Notes: generated by a model from the sequence alone, not told the origin. Positions 46,408-59,705 are shown, numbered from the stretch's first letter. The stretch: 64,000 nucleotides of DNA from Mangifera indica (GCF_011075055.1 NW_025401120.1:1-64000), one strand, 5' to 3'. Program-made: numbers and translations.

Positions 46408-47528
46408 TCAATATCTCCTCAATGCACTTCTGATACTAACAGAGCACCATGTTTTCAATAGTGTTTTGTACTTTCTCCAGCCATTGAAATGCCCCCCAAT
46501 CACCTTTCTATAGCTAGGCCTCTGCTGCACTATACTCCAGTACTCAGCAATGTTTGGCCGACTACTTATGTATTCGTCTTTCAAACCCAGGAGCACCAAA
46601 CGCTCCAGTACTGGAATAAGTGTAATATCTGCCATGGTGAACTCCTCACCAACTAAATATAATGTTTCATTAAGCTTTGTTTCCACTTCATCAAGAAGTC
46701 TAACAAGGTGATCTTTGCCCCGTTTCACAACATCTGGGTTTTTCAACTTGCCTTCTGTTTCATATGCTTCTTTTAGCTTCCGATGGTAAGCACTTGCAAG
46801 ATCAGGTGACTCAGCCATCCGAGCAATTATAACCCTCCTAAGGAATTTGGATACAGAGTCGCAATATTTCTCGGGGACATGGTGAAGTGTGAAATATTTA
46901 GGGTCCCAATCTTGTATCTTATGCATCCATTCAATCACTTCTCTGCTACTATTGGTCAGGTGATCAGCATTGACAGCACCTGAGGATACAACTGCTATCC
47001 TATCTATATACCTGCAAAATTTCTGCATCACTTTGAAATCTCCCCATCCTCAATAAAGCTGTATTGGGAAAATTTTCAAAAACTAATTGTACTAGTGTCT
47101 TTCAGAGCAAGTGAAATTTTCAAGTGAAAACTAATTGTACAAGTTCTGAGGTTGAAAGAGAAGTAAAACAAAGAAGTGGTCTGTGAACTTATGATGGTTT
47201 TATCGGTTTGAGAAACTTCAAATAAATCAAAAATCATTCTAAAGGAACATCATGTAACATTTAAGATAGAAATTTCTTCCACATACATCTACCAGGATAA
47301 AAATGGAGGACAGACTTACTGGATTATCTCAATGGTGTCAAAAATGATGTGAGAGCCATTCTTAAAAACCGGCAGTTTAGCATGAGGGTTCATCCTAAAG
47401 AAAGAAGATTCCATATTCTTGCCAGTTATAGGATTGACATGGAATGATGTGTAATCAATGCCTTTCTCTTCTAAAGCAAGTCTCACCTTTTGGCTGTCTA
47501 AAGAAAATGGATGATGATATAGCTGCAT
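46408..47528 (-). CDS. TCHQD: TCHQD-class glutathione S-transferase
   Basis: Two coding exons, 47528-47320 and 47011-46408, total 813 nt and encode 270 aa (Arabidopsis TCHQD is about 266 aa). The start MQLYHHPFSLDSQKVRLALE is a GST thioredoxin-fold N-domain. MNPHAKLPVF supplies the cis-proline loop, and FDTIEIIQYID replaces the common E-S glutathione contact. The helical C-domain includes EEFTMADITLIPVLERL and RPNIAEYWSIVQQRPSYRKV. Plant TCHQD proteins resemble bacterial tetrachlorohydroquinone dehalogenases; their natural substrate is not settled, and a plasma-membrane location has been reported. A leader intron probably spans 48493-47589 (GTATGTCC to TTATTGCAG). Position next to SDG8 matches At1g77290 (recalled). 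Confidence 0.93.
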
Positions 47529-48794
47529 GACTTGATTAGCATTAGCTTTCAGGATGTTACTCAGACACAGAAAATTCAGTGACTGTGTCTGCAATAAAAG
47601 AGAATACATCAAACAGCGGCAATTGAAATATTAAGAGAAAAAGCTATTGGCATTTTAAAATCAGGCCAATTAATAAGGGAATAATTTCAACAATTAGTAA
47701 GATCAATGGATGAAGCCAAGATCTTTGTGAGATAAACTAAAATGGTATGATACAAATGGAAAGCCCAGCAGAAGTCTCAGAAGGCTATGAAACTACATGA
47801 TTGGAGGTCAACCCACAAGATGGTTTGGCTAAGGTATGAATTATTTGCCATGAAAGTTACATTATGTCAAGCAATTGAAGTATGTTTTAATAGAAAACAA
47901 AAAACAACTCTTCCAACAACAAATCAATTAAAATGAGAGAAGAAAAAGCTACCAAAAGTAGCAAACAATTTCAAACAGCTCAACCCACATGATATTCATT
48001 GTAAGTGAATAATCTTTAGAGTTCATCCAATGTTTCTGGCATGTCCAAGAAAAAGATAGATCCCAAATCAGCTTGAAAATGTAAGAGTTTTACAACCCTT
48101 TTTCCAAGATCTAGACTATCTCATTTGCAACATGTGGCAGGGCAAAAAGTAAGTAATATTCTTCCCATGGATCAATCCTTGAATCCAGCCAAGTGTTATA
48201 GGTTCAAATTCAGAAATCCAAGTAAAACCAATTGAAAAATAATTAAACAAAATAAAATAACCAAAAAGAAAAATGCATTAAATTTATACAGACCTCAAAA
48301 AAATTCAATTTGAGCAGCTCAATTCACAAATAACCATTTTCATGCAAAAGCTAAACAGTATCAACTTTGAGAAAATTCAAAAAATAAAAGCGAAAAGGAG
48401 GAAGAAAAAGATGAAAAGACCCACCACCAATAAAGAAAGAAACTTTAAGAAAACGTATTAACAAACTTAAAAGGGAGTGAGACATGGACATACCCAGACC
48501 AGAAGAAGAAAACTGGAAAGCGTTTAAGTGAAATGTAAGGCGCTAGAAGAAGAATAACAACTTTTTTGTTAACTGAAAATTTGTTAAGTAGAGATAGCAA
48601 AACAGTGATGGTAGAAGAGAACATCTTATGCCTCCTTCCTATTTGGAAAGTGCATAGAAGAACCTTTCTTGACTACTCCCTCGTGTTTGAATGACACGTG
48701 TTAGGTTGATGTAACTTATTATTTAATATTAATTTATCATTAGTATAATTAATTAATTACCAATTAGTTTCAATTATGATGATATTATTTTAAA
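47529..48794 (-). promoter_or_regulatory. GST 5' leader, leader intron and promoter
   Basis: The leader exon 47588-47529 has an upstream ATG at 47542 whose 14-codon frame overlaps the main start. The leader intron is 48493-47589. The first leader exon lies upstream of 48494, and the promoter lies above about 48600. The AT-rich remainder has no other gene. Confidence 0.5.
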
Positions 48795-49338
48795 GGCCAA
48801 AAAATCTATTTCCTACCCACAAGGTTTGTTAAGATGACAAATTTCTATTTTTTAAGTTTTAAAAGGTCAAATTATCACATATTATCTATATTTGTTAAGT
48901 AAAATAGTAAAAAGGTTATTTTGTATAGATATTTTTTTTCAAAATGATGTATGTTTTGGGGGGTGAATTGTAATTTTTTAATATATTACAAGTGTTAATG
49001 AAATTTTAGAGGTTTTTAAAAATTTGAAAAAAAGTTTAGGGTTTTCTTTAATTTTTAATTTTAATATATTCTCAATAGTTTAAAAAATGATAATTACATA
49101 CACAAAAAAAAAAAAATAAAACACAATAATTTAAAATTAATAAGAGTTTTAATGTTTTTAGATGTTTAAGTGATATATTTTTAAATTGATAAGAATATCT
49201 TATTAATTTAATATTTATATTAAATGATAAATCTTATTTTATTTTTTTTTATAACAACCAAACCAAATTTATTAATTGAAATAAATCGTGGGTGAGAATT
49301 TAATTTCATAAAATTAGATGGAGAATAGTTTTTTGACC
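48795..49338. mobile_element. Mutator-like foldback element, GGCCAAA family, copy B (worn)
   Basis: The left end GGCCAAAAAATCTATTTCCT and the right end (reversed GGTCAAAAAACTATTCTCC) keep the family ends, but the interior is AT-rich and has lost its inverted-repeat precision. No clear target duplication remains. Confidence 0.6.
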
Positions 49339-49452
49339 TTCTTAAACCGAAAAAAAAAAGAATCAAGGATAGTATGGTAATTTTACTTATTTAATTGTGT
49401 CATAAAATCCTACAAATGAAACGATATACGATATTAATGTGAATTTAATTTA

Positions 49453-50329
49453 GGCCAAACGACTATGTCCCACCCAAGGTTTAGCGTTTTCTCAAAAGTC
49501 CCCCCTTTAACTATGAAAACACCAAACACTCACCCATGGCCGGTTAGATTTAACCAAACCCTAACGGTGGTAGGGGTAAAATCGTCATTTTTGTTATAAT
49601 ATTAAAAATAAACTAAAATAGAATATGTTTTGCCCCCCTAAACTTTAAAAACTGAAATTTTCCCCCCGCCTAAGTTTTAAAAAATTGCAGTTTCACCCTA
49701 GGGTTTGGTTTTGAAATCTCCGGCGACCTCTCCGGCTCCGTTGCCGACGACCGCTCCCTCCCGAAGCAACCTCTCCTTCCGGCGATCTCTTTCCTCCCAT
49801 TTGGAGGTCCGATCGACGCCCGGAGACGCCGTGGGAGACGAAGACGACTCCGTCGTCTTCGTCTGGGAAGACGGTCGTCTTCCCAGAGGTCTTCTTCTGG
49901 GAAGACGATCGTCTTTCCAGACGAAGACGACGACATTGTCTTCGTCTGGGAAGACGAAGAACTTCGTCTTCCCGACGAAGTTCTTCATCTCCCACGGCGT
50001 CTCCGGGCACCGATCGAACCTCCAAATGGGAGGAAAGAGATCGCCGGAAGGAGAGGTTGCTTCGAGAGGGAGCGGCCGTCGGCAACGGAGCCGGAGAGGT
50101 CGTCGGAGATTTCAAAACCAAACCCTAGGGTGAAACTGCAATTTTTTAAAACTTAGGCAGGGGGAAAATTTCAGTTTTTAAAGTTTAGGGGGGCAAAAGG
50201 AGATAAAATTTTCAGGCGTTAGGGTTTGGTTAAATCTAACCGGCCATGGGTGGGTATTTGGTGTTTCCATAGTTAAAAGGGAACTTTTGAGAATACATCA
50301 AATCTTGGGTGGGAAATAGTCGTTCGACC
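49453..50329. mobile_element. Mutator-like foldback element, GGCCAAA family, copy C (near-perfect palindrome)
   Basis: The left end GGCCAAACGACTATGTCCCA and the right end (reversed GGTCGAACGACTATTTCCCA) are flanked by a perfect 9-bp duplication, TTTAATTTA (49444-49452 and 50330-50338). The arms, about 380 bp each, are nearly identical. The centre (about 49838-49990) is built from CGTCTTCGTCTGGGAAGACG-like units. The element is GC-richer than its surroundings. Because it is palindromic, both strands give almost the same open frames (49705-50133 plus, 49693-50121 minus). I do not regard these as genes. Confidence 0.92.
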
Positions 50330-50447
50330 TTTAATTTATTATGAATTTAGAGGCAGCACCACAAGCCTAGCATGTAGTTGGATCATGGGGGCACGGCAGG
50401 CTTTTGCTTTTCAACGCCACCTCTATCCTCTGAAGTTTTTTTTCGAG

Positions 50448-51090
50448 GCAAAAAGACTTTGTATAACGAAAACTTAAATTTATATTCATCAATTTTTAAA
50501 TTTTTAAATATTTATTGATTATTTAATTTTAATTAAAATAAAAGATAAAATTATTATTTTATTACAAATATTAAAAAATTATATTTTTATCACATTTCTC
50601 TCTTCTAGGTTTTAAAAATTAATATTTTATCCTAGTTTCAATTTTGAAAAGTAAAATTTTTCCTCCAAAGTACCTAAGTTTTGTTCTTCATTTTCGGCAA
50701 CAATCCAGTTATGACGACTCATCTTCGACTACTGTTCAACTACAGTGGCTCATCTTTAACAATTGTTTATTTGTTGGCAGAGACGAAGAGATGATTGTTG
50801 GAGATAAGCCGTTATAACTGAATGGTCGTTGGAGAGGAAGAACAAAACTTAGAGATTTAAGAGAAAAAATGTTATTTTTCAAATTGAAAAAGTTAAAGTT
50901 GAGATGAAATATTAATTTTCAAAACTTAGGGGAAAAAGGGGATAAAATTTATATTTTTAGTAAAATAACAATTTTACCCTTGATTCTAACAGAAGTTGAA
51001 TGATGGGTAAGTGTATAGGCTTTTTAAAAGTTGATGGGTATGAGTTAAGTTTTCACTATATCTTAGGTGAGAATAAGTCTTTTGACATTT
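50448..51090. mobile_element. Mutator-like foldback element, GGCCAAA family, copy D (worn)
   Basis: The left end GGCAAAAAGACTTTGTATAA and the right end (reversed GTCAAAAGACTTATTCTCAC) match the family. The arms share blocks such as AAAATTAATATTTTATCC and its complement. The flanks do not give a convincing duplication. Confidence 0.6.
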
Positions 51091-52532
51091 TTTCCAATTG
51101 TCACCCACCGCCACTACTACACTAACGTACTTTCATGTTTCAATAAGATTTAAAGTTTTATATCAATAAAATTATATGTATCCATTTTTAATATACAAAT
51201 AAATATATATTTAATATGCATCATCAAATGATTAAAAGATTTTAAATTAATAATAAAATAATATTCAATCACATAATAATATATCATGTATATACTTATT
51301 TATATATATTAGGTTTGGATCCACTTACAACAGATTGGACCGGCCTATTTGTAATTAATTGTTAATGGATAGTTGGTACGTAGCCATTGGATTCATATTT
51401 AAATGTCTCAAAATTGTTGCTTTCATTAGTTGTTGCAAGTTTTTATTCTCCTCCTCCTGTGCAGAACAAAAGCAGAACCACCAAAAAACACACCGAACTC
51501 TAGAGTTAGATTAACGTAGTACAAAGGGTAAATTGGGCACACCCAAAATGATAAATTAATCACTGCCTTAAACCTATTTTCATCAATTAATTAGATTAAT
51601 AAACTAAAGGTTAACTAATTAAAATGACATTAATTTGAGGGGTTATAATAAATCAACTCTTAAGGGATTATACATAATTACATATAAGACCAATAAATTA
51701 GGGTTTGACAAAATTATCCTATATATAAACTTATCTTAGAATTAGTTTTAACATTTCAAATCTCGTATACAGAATCTGTCACACATATCCAACTTTTCTT
51801 CAATTTTTCTCGTTGATTTCGTGGATTTTTCTTGCTAAAAATGGGAGAAAGAGTTAACAAATTGTTTATCTTCATCTTTTATAACATGGAATGTTGAGAT
51901 TTACTACTTACCAACAAAAAATATTGAGATTTACTTGCCTTTATAATAAAAATTGAGATGGGTGTAAAATGTCCAAAACCCCCATTTTGGCAACTAATCA
52001 TCTTAGCACCCATATTGCCAAATATCATAAAACCCCCATTTTGGCAAACAAGGAGAATTATATTTCAAGGAGAAGGCAATCTTGGCATTATTAGGGTTTT
52101 TTTTTTCTTATATCGTATAACTCATGGTAGGTTGATTAAAATTGTATCCACTCCCTAAATTGGTTAATTTATTTAATTTCTATTAATACGAAAAAAGCAT
52201 AGACCTTAAGATGGAAATAATTTTTGTAATCATGGAACTAAAAGATTGGGGCAACTCGCGGATTTGGGATTTTATGTGGGCTTTTTCGAAATCATAGCCC
52301 AGCAGTTCATTACAAAATATCTCTGTCCGAATAGCATGTTCTGCTACCAATGTTTCAAAAGCATATCATATTTTCTTTTGATCTTGAGAAATTATATGAT
52401 ATTTTATTTATATTATGTATACTTAATTTTGATTACTTAATTGAATATTGAAATAATATAGTATTGTATCATATAATTAAATTATTTTAAGTTAAAATAA
52501 AAATAATATCAAACAGTATATTATTTAAATAA
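51091..52532. other. AT-rich spacer with a second-family MITE trace
   Basis: Bases about 51640-51900 recall the left part of the element at 58233-59696 (TTATAATAAAT, AAATTAGGG, ATATATAAAC). Two similar short blocks, CCCCCATTTTGGCAA, repeat at about 51977-51993 and 52033-52049. No gene was seen. Confidence 0.4.
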
Positions 52533-53218
52533 TGCTAAATGACTATTTCTCATCTATGGTATTATGGTATAGTGTAATCCAGAACCAATATCCATTAACT
52601 TTTAAATTTTTAATTATGATTATGAGTAAAATTGTTATTTTAATAATATTATTAAAAATTATATAATTCATTATTTTTCATCTCTAAATTTTAAAAACTA
52701 ACAATTTTATCACTGATTAAAGTTTTCTCGTTTTGAAAAGTGGCAATCCCACCCCCCTCCCCAACCCCTCAAAGCTTTTTCTCTCCTCTCTAGTGACATC
52801 TTTGACTACTGGTGACCTCCATGAAACTCTCTAACTCATCTCCAACCACCACCTTAGTTTAGATTCATCCTATCTAGATGAATTCAGAACAAGGTGGTGG
52901 CTAGAGATAGATTAGAGAGTTTTGTGGAGGTTGTCAGTGGTTGGAGATGTCGTTGGAGAAGAGTGGAAAGAAAAGCCTAGGTTTTTTTTCAGGGGGGGAG
53001 GTGCAACTTTTCAAAAGTAAAAAACCTTAACTAGGGGTGAAACTATAATGAATTATATATATTTTTTAATATTATTATTAAAATAATAATTTTATCCTTA
53101 AACTTAACTAAACATTTTAACAAAAATTGACTCATAAGTGAGACCTTAAGTTTTTGAAAATTAATAGATATCACTTTTGAATTATACTATACCTTTGGTG
53201 GGAAATAGTCATTTGGCC
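52533..53218. mobile_element. Mutator-like foldback element, GGCCAAA family, copy E
   Basis: The left end TGCTAAATGACTATTTCTCA and the right end (reversed GGCCAAATGACTATTTCCCA) match. The arms share TCTCTAACTCATCTCCAACC and its near complement, and AACTAAGGTGG-type blocks. The flanks TTTAAATAA and GTTTAATAA suggest a 9-bp duplication with changes. Confidence 0.75.
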
Positions 53219-56200
53219 GTTTAATAACTAATTAAATACTTGAAATTGGGTAAGCTAACAAACTTTTTTATCATTTTACTTATTTATCTTAGATTGAGTG
53301 CCACCAAACCATTTGACAAGAGGAGCTTGCTTGCTTTGTGTTGCTCAATCAAGCAATAAAATAATTTATATAATTGTGTATGAAAAATAATGTATCATCA
53401 TATTATTAGAAAATTTAAATTTAAAAATAAAGTTATATATAATTATATTATAAAATATTATTATTTACACACAAAATTTGATACATTTTTTGTGCAGATG
53501 GCCAGATAATGGGAATATTTATTAAAATAGTAATTTATTTTGTCTTGTATACATATATAACTATCTTTTTTTATATTATATAAATATAGTTATTTTTTAA
53601 ATTGATCTTGCCTTTGAAAGAAAAAGATCATGAGATTTGGGGTTGACCAACTCATCCGACCAACTAATTTTTTAAAATAAATTGGTTGTTTAACTAATTT
53701 TTTAAAAATAAATTAGTTGGTTAGATACTTAACTGATCGGTCAATCATTCGACTATCTATCTAACGAACTACTTAATCATTCTTCTTATTATCAAAATCA
53801 TCAAAAATTTTCATATTTTTATCTTATTTTATCTTCTATTTCAATCTTAGTTAGATGAGTAAATGAGTTTTATATTTTGATTAACTAAATTAATGTTTGA
53901 TTGGATGAGCTTCGATTTAATGAATATAAAATCTAAAAATATTTTAAATATTTTATATTTTAAATTATATATATAATTAAAAAAAAATTTGATCCCCATA
54001 TTGCACTTGTCAATTGTGAGAGGATGCATTGCCTGCCAAGCCCACGATTCACGTTTTCATTTGATTCCATAACAAGAGGTCAGCGAACACAATGAAATCC
54101 AACAAGTCCTCCAACTTCAATAGAAAATTTTGTGCTTTTGGGGGGCCCCCCTAAACTTAACAATTAAAGTTGAATGAATGTACTTTTACAATCGCACCAC
54201 CCATCACGTATAGCCTCTATATTGACATTGTAGGACCATCTGTACTAGAATACTCTGGTCGGTCTTTTGATTTACATGATTTGGACACTACTAGTACTTC
54301 AATAATTTACTAATTTCTCTTTTGCGGATTTAAATCCAAAATATGATCGAATTTTTGGTTCATACGAGTACTCTCAATCATTCAACCCATGTTATCAAGT
54401 TACATGGTAAAAATTTTCCTTGTCCAATAAAAAAAAATAATTATACAATGACAAGTTACTCAATAAAAAAATAGACAATAATAAAATGCTTGAGGTAGGA
54501 GATTTCGAAACCTCTCATATATGTATCATATCTCAGACTTACTATATAGTCACTAAAGGCTCTCTCGTTGACAACATTAGGGTGCTTCTATCAAATCCTA
54601 TCCAACAAGTGACATTTCTTGAACTTACAATTATCGCATAAGATAATAACTCACATAATAGTTTAAAAAATGTCTTTAACAAGATAAACAATTTAGGGTG
54701 TCCAACTGTAAGACTAATCTTAAGTGCCCACAAAAATATATATTGGCATTTTTCAGTGAATATGGTTTAACACATTCTAATAGATACGATTTTTTAATAT
54801 ATAAAATAAAATTCATTTTAAGTAGAAACTATTTATCCATTGTCACTACATAGTGACCTTTCATTCAATTACAACGGGTGAGGTAATTCGAGTTGTCGAG
54901 CTTAGAGATTAAAATGATAATCAATAGATATTTTCTACAGATGTAGTGTAAGCCTCCCAATGAGAAAGTACTATTCACTCAACGTTTTTGCATGTTGGTG
55001 TCATAACTTACTTTGATAGGTGAGATAACTTAATTATCAAACTCTTTTGCATTACCACGCGAATGTCCTTCAAACTTTCTAAAGAAGGTCGTTGAGTGCA
55101 ACCCAACAAATATCATCCCAACATTCACAAGAGGCACCTCCCCATCGAGAAGATACCATCTATTTAATGTTACTAAACAAAAAAAAAAAAGGTTGGCCCC
55201 ATAATGTTGACTTTGGATAAAGCACCGCAGCCCTCTTGTGGGCAACTCAATAAATTCAATCTTTCTCCATTTATGTGAGCATGGGAGACACATGAGAGGA
55301 AAGTCCAGCACGTGACGTCCCACACAGGCTCAGATCCACCGACACTTGGCATGCTATAAATTAATGTGTTAACTCAGGACGGTAGCGATGGTGGCGGTGG
55401 AGGTGGAGGTGGAGATTGGGGACCACGCTCCACGTCCACTGGTGTTGGACCCGATTATTATAGAATATAACCTATCACATGCAATGTTACTGTGGGGGAC
55501 CAGAATCACGTGCTGTTCCAAATTTCCAATTATTTAGTTAAATTATTCAAAATTCTTGAACCTTAATTTTTAATTTTATACCACAAAATGATAAAGAATA
55601 TTTGTAATTATTATGTAAATATGTATTAAACTGTACGGGTTCTCATAGTAGGTAACGGCCACGTGGCCGTCATCTTGCAATGCATGTGTTAGGTCTGGCT
55701 TTAACGTGGGGCTTGCATTAATAAAGAGTTATGTGAACTGTGCTTAGTTTGAATAAAAAATAATTTAATTTGAGTTTGATTTAAATTTAATTCAAATTTA
55801 TGATTTAATATATAATTTATATTTATAATTTGAATTCATAATTTATTAATAAAATAATATTATTTTATATAATAATAGATAAACTAATATCATTTTAATA
55901 ATTATTTAATATAATCGAATTAAATCACAAATTAATATTAAACAATCTATCCATCTGACTTATGAATTAGATTAAAATGAATTTTTTTTAATTCAAATTT
56001 AGTTTAATTTTAAAAACAAACTGAATTTTTGATTCAAAATTGACTTAAATTTAAATTAAACTAAATCTAAGCAAATCAACTTTTATACTTCAATTAATTT
56101 GGCTTAAATTTATCCATATATCAACGCCTTATGTAAGGACAAAGAAACTTATAATGAAAACAATTTATTTCAGGGTTATTTAGCACCCCTTAAACTCTCC

Positions 56201-58223
56201 CATCAACTTTGAAAACTACATGATACACCCATGCTAGTTCCTTCGAATTGTTAAAATGGATGAAAAGGAGGGTAAAAAAGACATTTTATCAAAAAAAGTA
56301 AAGAGAAATTATAATAATAAAATGTAGAATAAGAGAATTTTAATAATTAAAAATTAAAAAGTACACTAAGGAAGTATGAGATTTTTTTTAAAGAATATAT
56401 CTGTAAAATCCTAGATAAAAACCCTAAATAAAAAAATCCAGCGACGACAAAAATTAGATGTAAATATATATAATTTCTATAACTATTTTTAAAAATAACA
56501 AAATAATGAATTATTTTTAAAAAAATTGAAAAGATTGTAGTGTTTTGACTTGTAGCCAAAGTAGGTATGGCAACAGATAGGAGCGAAATCAAATACCCTA
56601 TTCTTTATTTCTATAAGAAATATTAATCCTCATCTTTGTTATAGAGATGATAAGGACTTACTATCTCTTATCCGTAGGGAAAATCCCCTCTATGTTTTTA
56701 TACTTATAGAAAAAATCCTCTCTCGTACCATTTAGACACAATATAAATATATTAAATAGTAAAATTAATTAAAATTAAAATCAAATCACAATTTCAAATG
56801 TCACAAATTGCATATACTAATCATAGCAAAAAAAATATAAATAAATTTGAAAAACATGAATAATTTAAAATTATAAAAATATATCAATATTTTAAACAAA
56901 TATATTAATATAAAAGAGGTGGGAATGAGGCAAACCAAGAAGGGGATATATGTATCCCTGTTTTTTTGGTTGTAGAGATATTTTTTATTCTCATTCTTAT
57001 TCTTTTCTCTATTTTTATCAAATAATCTTTTTCCTATTAGGGTTGAGGTGGACTAGAAACCATAAATTTGAACTTAAATTGTTATCTCTAATTTAAATTA
57101 ACCAAAAGTGTTGCTATTATATTATCATGGTTGTGATCTAAAACTACAATGATAACCACCACATCTTGGCAAGGATCTAGGGTTACGATCACAAACCATT
57201 AAATCATGGTCATGATTTGGGGTAACAATGACAACTATACACTAGATTATGGTCGTGATCTCGTGTAGCAATCGTTGCCAACAGATCTACAATTTGAAAT
57301 ATTTTTCATATTTTAAGTTTTAAATATCGTATATTTTTTAAAAGCAGATAAAACACTTTTTTGTACCGAATTATACCCTCTACTTATTTTAGAGACTAAA
57401 CTTTATTTTTTCATTGAAAATACTAAATCTTTTAATTTTCCTATTAAAAATATCAAACTTATATCCTATTACACAAATACACATCCAATCTCTAGTATTA
57501 TTAAAAATTAATAACATTTATTTTTGTTTTAATTCATAAATGATGACATTGTCAATTTAAGCGCTAACATGGATAATTGCAATCTACAAAAATCACAAAT
57601 TAATCCTTTTCCCCAAATTCATACTAATGTTTATTGAAATTAATTTTGCATCCTTTTATTTTTAAATGTATTATGTTCATTTAATCTAAATAAATTATTT
57701 TTTAACTATTTTTCATCTTCGTTGAGCCCATATAATAAAAAAACCTCAAACTAAAATCAATACTATAAAAAACAAAATAACAAAAGAATTTTGATTCGAT
57801 TTTGTTTATTTAGGCTCAATTTTGTTTATTTTAGTTGCACTTTGTGGTTTTTGTAATAATAAATTTGTATTTTGTTTATTCGATGCTCTCTCTCTTCAAC
57901 CACAAAGTCAATGCTCTCTCTCTGATTTGATCGAATTTTGAGATGAAAGAGAAGATAAATCGGCTCTCTTTCATCTCACGATTTAGTCAGATTCAAAAAG
58001 AGAGAGCGTCGATAGAGAGAAAAAAACATCAATAGAAAATATGGATTGTTTGTTAGAGTCTAATCGCTAGAAAAAGAAGAAATAGATTGAAACTTTGGAG
58101 AGAAATTATAACTTTTTAAAATTTAGATTAAAAAAATTGTGAGTTTTTAAAAATGCTATTGAGAATGAGTTAACATTTTATTTTTTTAAATATTATTAGT
58201 TAAATGACAATTATACTCTTAGA
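53219..58223. other. AT-rich gene-poor DNA
   Basis: No supported gene. Short frames at 54542-54733, 55030-55323 and 56347-56592 (all minus) have no recognisable domain or splice context. A GGTGGCGGTGGAGGTGGAGG tract lies at about 55391-55412. A worn copy of the GAATTCGAA-type repeat lies at about 55740-56095. Bases about 57890-58140 are rich in GAGAGAGA and TCTCTCTC. Confidence 0.5.
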
Positions 58224-58232
58224 TTTAATAAA

Positions 58233-59696
58233 GAGAAATTATAATAAATGACCAAAATTAAGGGGTTTAAGTGAAATTGCCCAAAACAATAAGGTTTAAG
58301 CAAAAATGCCCAATTTTTGTGAAATGACGAAACTGCCCCTGTATATAAACAAAGAATTCCCCAGTAATTTTCAACAGTTTTACTGTGCAAATTCAAATAA
58401 AATCACCCTTCCTATGGTGGAAGAGATTTCTATCGATTTTCGTGTTTTTCGACAACTGAAAATGACAAATAAGGATAGTACATCATCCTACGTCTTGTTT
58501 GAATCAATTTATTGTTAAGATTATTGAGATTTGAGAGAGATTTTGAAGTTTGAATATTTAGGGTTTCGATTTTGAATAATGCATAAAATGTTTTGATTCT
58601 TGGTTATTTTGCTTGAATTTCTTGAGGGGTTTTGTGTTGTTGGATGTGTAGATTTGATTTGTGTTGAAATTAGAGGCTGAAATGACAATTTTTGGCCGAA
58701 AAAAGGATTAGATCTGTCGACGCTGTGTAATCTTCCACGGGCGCCAGTGGGATGGGGGGGAAATTTAACATTTTCAAAATTTTAGGGGGAGGGGGAACAA
58801 GGGGAGATCCACGGGGGTTCTTGTGAAATTTTACACTAAACCGTAGGGCAGTCCGTGAAAACCGTGGGTTGGGTGGAAATTAACTTTTTTAAAACTATAA
58901 AGTCTATATGAGACAGATTTTGAACGACCATAACTTTTGATCCAGGAGGAGTTACGGGGTCTGTAATATATCAACGCGAAGCTTGTTTCGAGCTCTATAA
59001 CGACAACCCACTTTGTTGGTTGCACCAAATTTGGAGGCCAAAATAAAACTATTTCAATGTGTAGTATGCAGTTTTTTTTGTTTTATCAAATTTAAGATTT
59101 TCGGTTTTTATGATTTTGAGTTTGTTTGTGACCGGGTTAGACTTTTTTCATATGTAATTTTCAAATTTGATATTTGTAATTGCGATGTGCTTTTTTTGAC
59201 ACGTTTTACAATGTAATTACGAAATTTTTGATCGATTTTTTTGTTTTCTAATTCATAAGCCATTTGAATGTGTAGTTTTCGAAATTCAGATACGTTTTTT
59301 AGATTTTTGAGTAATTTTTTGATTATTGATATTATAGAGTATTTCAATATATCTATTTATTTATAACATGTCATTTTCAATGTAGTTTTTATGAATTGAT
59401 TTTTTTCGATTCGAATTCATAAATACGAGTTTCTTTTTTTTGAACGAACCCGTAGTAATTGATATTAAATAAAAATGAGAGTGAAAATGAGTTTTTAAGT
59501 GATATAAGAAATGTATGTAATGAGAATGAGAGTGAGAGAGTTTATATTAATGTGATGAAGGGTAATTTTGGTATTTAAAAAAAATTAGGGCATTTTTACT
59601 TATGGATAGGGAATTTGGGTATTTTTGCTTAGAAATAGTAAAATTGGATATTTTTGCTTAATAGAGAGGTAATTTGATCATTTATTATAGTTTCTC
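58233..59696. mobile_element. Mutator-like MITE, second family, with 9-bp duplication
   Basis: The left end GAGAAATTATAATAAATGAC and the right end (reversed GAGAAACTATAATAAATGAT) form an inverted repeat that carries on through AAGCAAAAATRCCCAA-type blocks. The perfect 9-bp duplication TTTAATAAA lies at 58224-58232 and 59697-59705. The 1464-bp interior has no transposase. It includes G-rich stretches at about 58750-58815 and a 70-codon frame near the left end that I do not trust. The left end also appears, without a partner, at about 5168. Confidence 0.88.
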
Positions 59697-59705
59697 TTTA
59701 ATAAA

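Noticed and set aside
49670..50133. Five overlapping Arg/Ser-rich frames up to 142 codons on both strands
   Set aside because: They result from the palindromic, GC-rich element; no start context, domain or splice support.
55030..55323. 97-codon minus-strand frame
   Set aside because: No recognisable domain, no flanking exons, and surrounded by AT-rich DNA with many stops.
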